A stretch of 64,000 bases of DNA from Polyangiaceae bacterium. Lineage in GTDB: Bacteria > Myxococcota_A > Polyangia > Polyangiales > Polyangiaceae. The stretch's first letter is position 1. Each line of letters begins with the position of its first letter. This document shows positions 62,431 to 64,000 of this stretch, piece by piece. The notes beneath the pieces were generated by a model, which saw only the letters and a list, made by a program, of their open reading frames with translations, was not told the origin of the DNA and searched no databases. The translations under genes and the position numbers were made by a program. The stretch lies in assembly GCA_016712345.1 (NCBI GenBank), contig JADJRH010000011.1, forward strand, positions 2,046,001 to 2,110,000, read 5' to 3'.

Positions 62431-63264
62431 TCACTGAAGGCCGGCGCTGTCCGCCGATTCCAATTCTGGAACGATCACCGACAACCGTCGAACATAGGCT
62501 GAGTTTGGATTGGCGGTGATCATGACTTTTGCGCGCGCACGCGCTTCTGGAACTCGACCAAGCGCGACCAGCGCTGAGATAGCGATCACTTCCCGCTCTT
62601 GACCCAACACCCCTTTGGGAAACTTGACTCGGTGCTCTTCACAAAGGGCAAGCGCCGCATTGCCGTTCAACTGGATTTGACCTTGAGCCCGCGCAAGCAG
62701 CGAAGCTTCCGATTCACCCGGTTCTTGAGCCGGCGCGTCGGCGGACGATGTGGATGTTTCAGACGGCGCCGCGATGGGTATTTCGCCTGTTGACACCGGT
62801 TTGGAGGCGCCGTTTGCCACCTGCCCATGCGCTTTGTCCACCGGGGCGAGTTTATCCTGTCCACTCAACTCGGTGCGCTCGGGGGACACCGATAGGGTAG
62901 GAGAAGAAAGCGCCGAAGCGACCGCGCTCGGCGAGGTTTGAACGGGCTTTGGTTCGTCGAGCCATGCCGGAGTTGACAACCACAAGACGCCGCACACGAC
63001 GAGGCCCGCAAGCCCTCCGACGGCCGCGGAACCTCCAACGCCCGAGTGGGCAGCTACCGTGGGAGAATGACCATGGGTTGTTTTGTGCGCCTCCCCACCG
63101 GTACCGCCCGAAGCGGATCCACCCGATGGAAGCTGCGAAAAAATGCGTTTCAACGCTTCGGGATTAGGAAGATCTTCCCGCGCCTGACCGGCTGCTTCTC
63201 GCAAGAATCTACCCATTTCAGAGTGCTCCTGCGACAGCCGCGGGGGATCGCGTTCAGGCGTCAT
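62431..63264 (-). CDS. Membrane partner of the ECF sigma factor (anti-sigma-like)
   Basis: 277 residues. A short cytoplasmic N-terminus (SEMGRFLREAAGQAREDLPNP) is followed by a His/Gly/Ser-rich stretch, one membrane segment at about 82-98 (AVGGLAGLVVCGVLWLS), a long Pro/Ser/Thr linker and a C-terminal helical domain (ASLLARAQGQIQLNGNAALA) with TPR-like character. The ATG overlaps the sigma-factor stop (ATGA), so the two are coupled, as is usual for sigma/anti-sigma pairs. No zinc-binding HxxxCxxC motif is visible, so it would be an atypical anti-sigma factor. Confidence 0.8.
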   Translation of the reverse strand: MTPERDPPRLSQEHSEMGRFLREAAGQAREDLPNPEALKRIFSQLPSGGSASGGTGGEAHKTTHGHSPTVAAHSGVGGSAAVGGLAGLVVCGVLWLSTPAWLDEPKPVQTSPSAVASALSSPTLSVSPERTELSGQDKLAPVDKAHGQVANGASKPVSTGEIPIAAPSETSTSSADAPAQEPGESEASLLARAQGQIQLNGNAALALCEEHRVKFPKGVLGQEREVIAISALVALGRVPEARARAKVMITANPNSAYVRRLSVIVPELESADSAGLQ

Positions 63265-63818
63265 GGCGCGCTCCTTTCGTTTGCCGGTGCCGGCAAGTCT
63301 ACCCGCCCTTTCAACTCACTCTGAACTTGTTTTCGCGCGGCGTAAAGGCGCGCGTATGCGGTTTGAAGTGGGCACTGTAAGGCCGCGGCCACGTCTGCCA
63401 TGCTCAATTCTTCAATTTCAAACAATACAAACACTGCCCGCTTGTCGTGGTCCAATTTGTCGAGCGCGCGATCCAGCAGCAAAAGGGCCCGTTTTTGATC
63501 AAGCTTTGCCTCGGGTGAAACGTCCGCGGGTTCATCGGGTAGGTCGGCAGTGGGTGTTTCTCTGCGGTGGTAGGGGCGCCTTTTATACTCGGATGCAACC
63601 CGTGTACAAATCCCGTAGATCCATGTTCGAACGGTGGATCCACCATGGTAGGTATGGAGCTTTCGGTGCACTACCAGAAAAACCTCTTGGCATACATCCT
63701 CCACGTCGTCCGGGTGTACACCGAGACGTTTTAACAACCTCCACACGTAGGGAGCGTGGTCCCGAAACGCCTGTTCGAACGAAACAAGGCTTTCGGTGGT
63801 TGGGGTGGGGATCAACAT
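63261..63818 (-). CDS. ECF-type RNA polymerase sigma factor
   Basis: 185 residues. Region 2 is at about 13-85 (FEQAFRDHAPYVWRLLKRLG, DDVEDVCQEVFLVVHRKL, STVRTWIYGICTRVASEYKR) and region 4 at about 115-170 (ALDKLDHDKRAVFVLFEIEE, LSMADVAAALQCPLQTAYAR). The linker is acidic. It would direct transcription of an envelope- or stress-related regulon and be held by the coupled membrane protein. Its own promoter probably lies at 63819-63900; no ECF promoter motif could be confirmed. Confidence 0.92.
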   Translation of the reverse strand: MLIPTPTTESLVSFEQAFRDHAPYVWRLLKRLGVHPDDVEDVCQEVFLVVHRKLHTYHGGSTVRTWIYGICTRVASEYKRRPYHRRETPTADLPDEPADVSPEAKLDQKRALLLLDRALDKLDHDKRAVFVLFEIEELSMADVAAALQCPLQTAYARLYAARKQVQSELKGRVDLPAPANERSAP

Positions 63819-64000
63819 TGCAACTTTCCGGAGGCTCTATGGCGTGGCGCAACCGATTTTTTGAAAATATTTTTGCTGCCCCCCAAATGCGCGGCGCACG
63901 CGCCGCGCGGCCCCCCAAGCGTCCGTGCTCACTCGCTTCGCTCGCTCCGCGCGGCCGCGGGGGGCCTCACAGTGCGAAGCCCAACAGCAAGTCTACCTGG
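63819..64000. other. Terminal stretch with GC-rich palindromes
   Basis: GCGCGGCG and CGCCGCGC form a perfect 8-bp stem at about 63891-63910, followed by CTCGCTTCGCTCGCTCC and GCGCGGCCGCGG. It resembles a dispersed palindromic repeat. No gene begins before the window ends. Confidence 0.5.

Overview
The window looks like chromosome from a myxobacterium-like member of Myxococcota. The DNA is moderately GC-rich. There are many lipoproteins with Ser/Gly/Thr-rich linkers, a DUF2330 protein coupled to an AgmX-type lipoprotein, an NRPS, a class II lanthipeptide locus, a PAAR effector, an ECF sigma/anti-sigma pair and a giant TPR protein. This placement is inferred from gene content; no rRNA or full tRNA is present.

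Layout. (1) 1-618: end of an Rpn-like gene. (2) 981-6824: a CRISPR array of about 78 repeats with its leader on the right, then a leader block and 42-bp tandem repeats (6825-7905), then an unrecognised gene (8161-8982). (3) 9014-11018: a leftward operon of a DUF1641 protein and sulfide:quinone oxidoreductase. (4) 11308-15318: leftward cassettes of a membrane protein with a constant front and a variable Cys-rich tail. Each copy is followed by a small helical protein or a DUF1835-like protein, and a 3-repeat CRISPR remnant lies among them. (5) 15515-19694: a second large array of 57 repeats, again with leader block and 42-bp repeats to the right (19695-20875). (6) 20953-23203: small lipoprotein, DUF2330 protein, AgmX-like lipoprotein. 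(7) 23370-30816: one-module NRPS with alpha/beta hydrolase, and a convergent SDR. (8) 31749-37836: lanthipeptide operon (precursor, hairpin, LanM, short membrane protein, peptidase/ABC exporter). (9) 38096-40533: lipoprotein, small acidic protein, PAAR-metalloprotease. (10) 40838-50401: 3187-residue TPR protein. (11) 50670-62287: secreted proteases, propeller-like lipoproteins, a NADAR protein and a frameshifted gene. (12) 62431-63818: ECF sigma factor with membrane partner.

Most notable points. The DUF2330 gene has an in-frame TGA where the family normally has the Cys of an ACGGFF motif, followed at 18 nt by a compact hairpin that fits bacterial SECIS rules; it may be a new selenoprotein. 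In the inter-array cassettes the type of Cys-rich tail matches the type of downstream gene, as in polymorphic effector/partner systems. The two large arrays share leaders but have no cas genes here, and both show short, irregular spacers next to the leader. Plus-strand GC skew appears to change sign inside the TPR gene, which would fit a replication terminus. All motif counts were made by eye.
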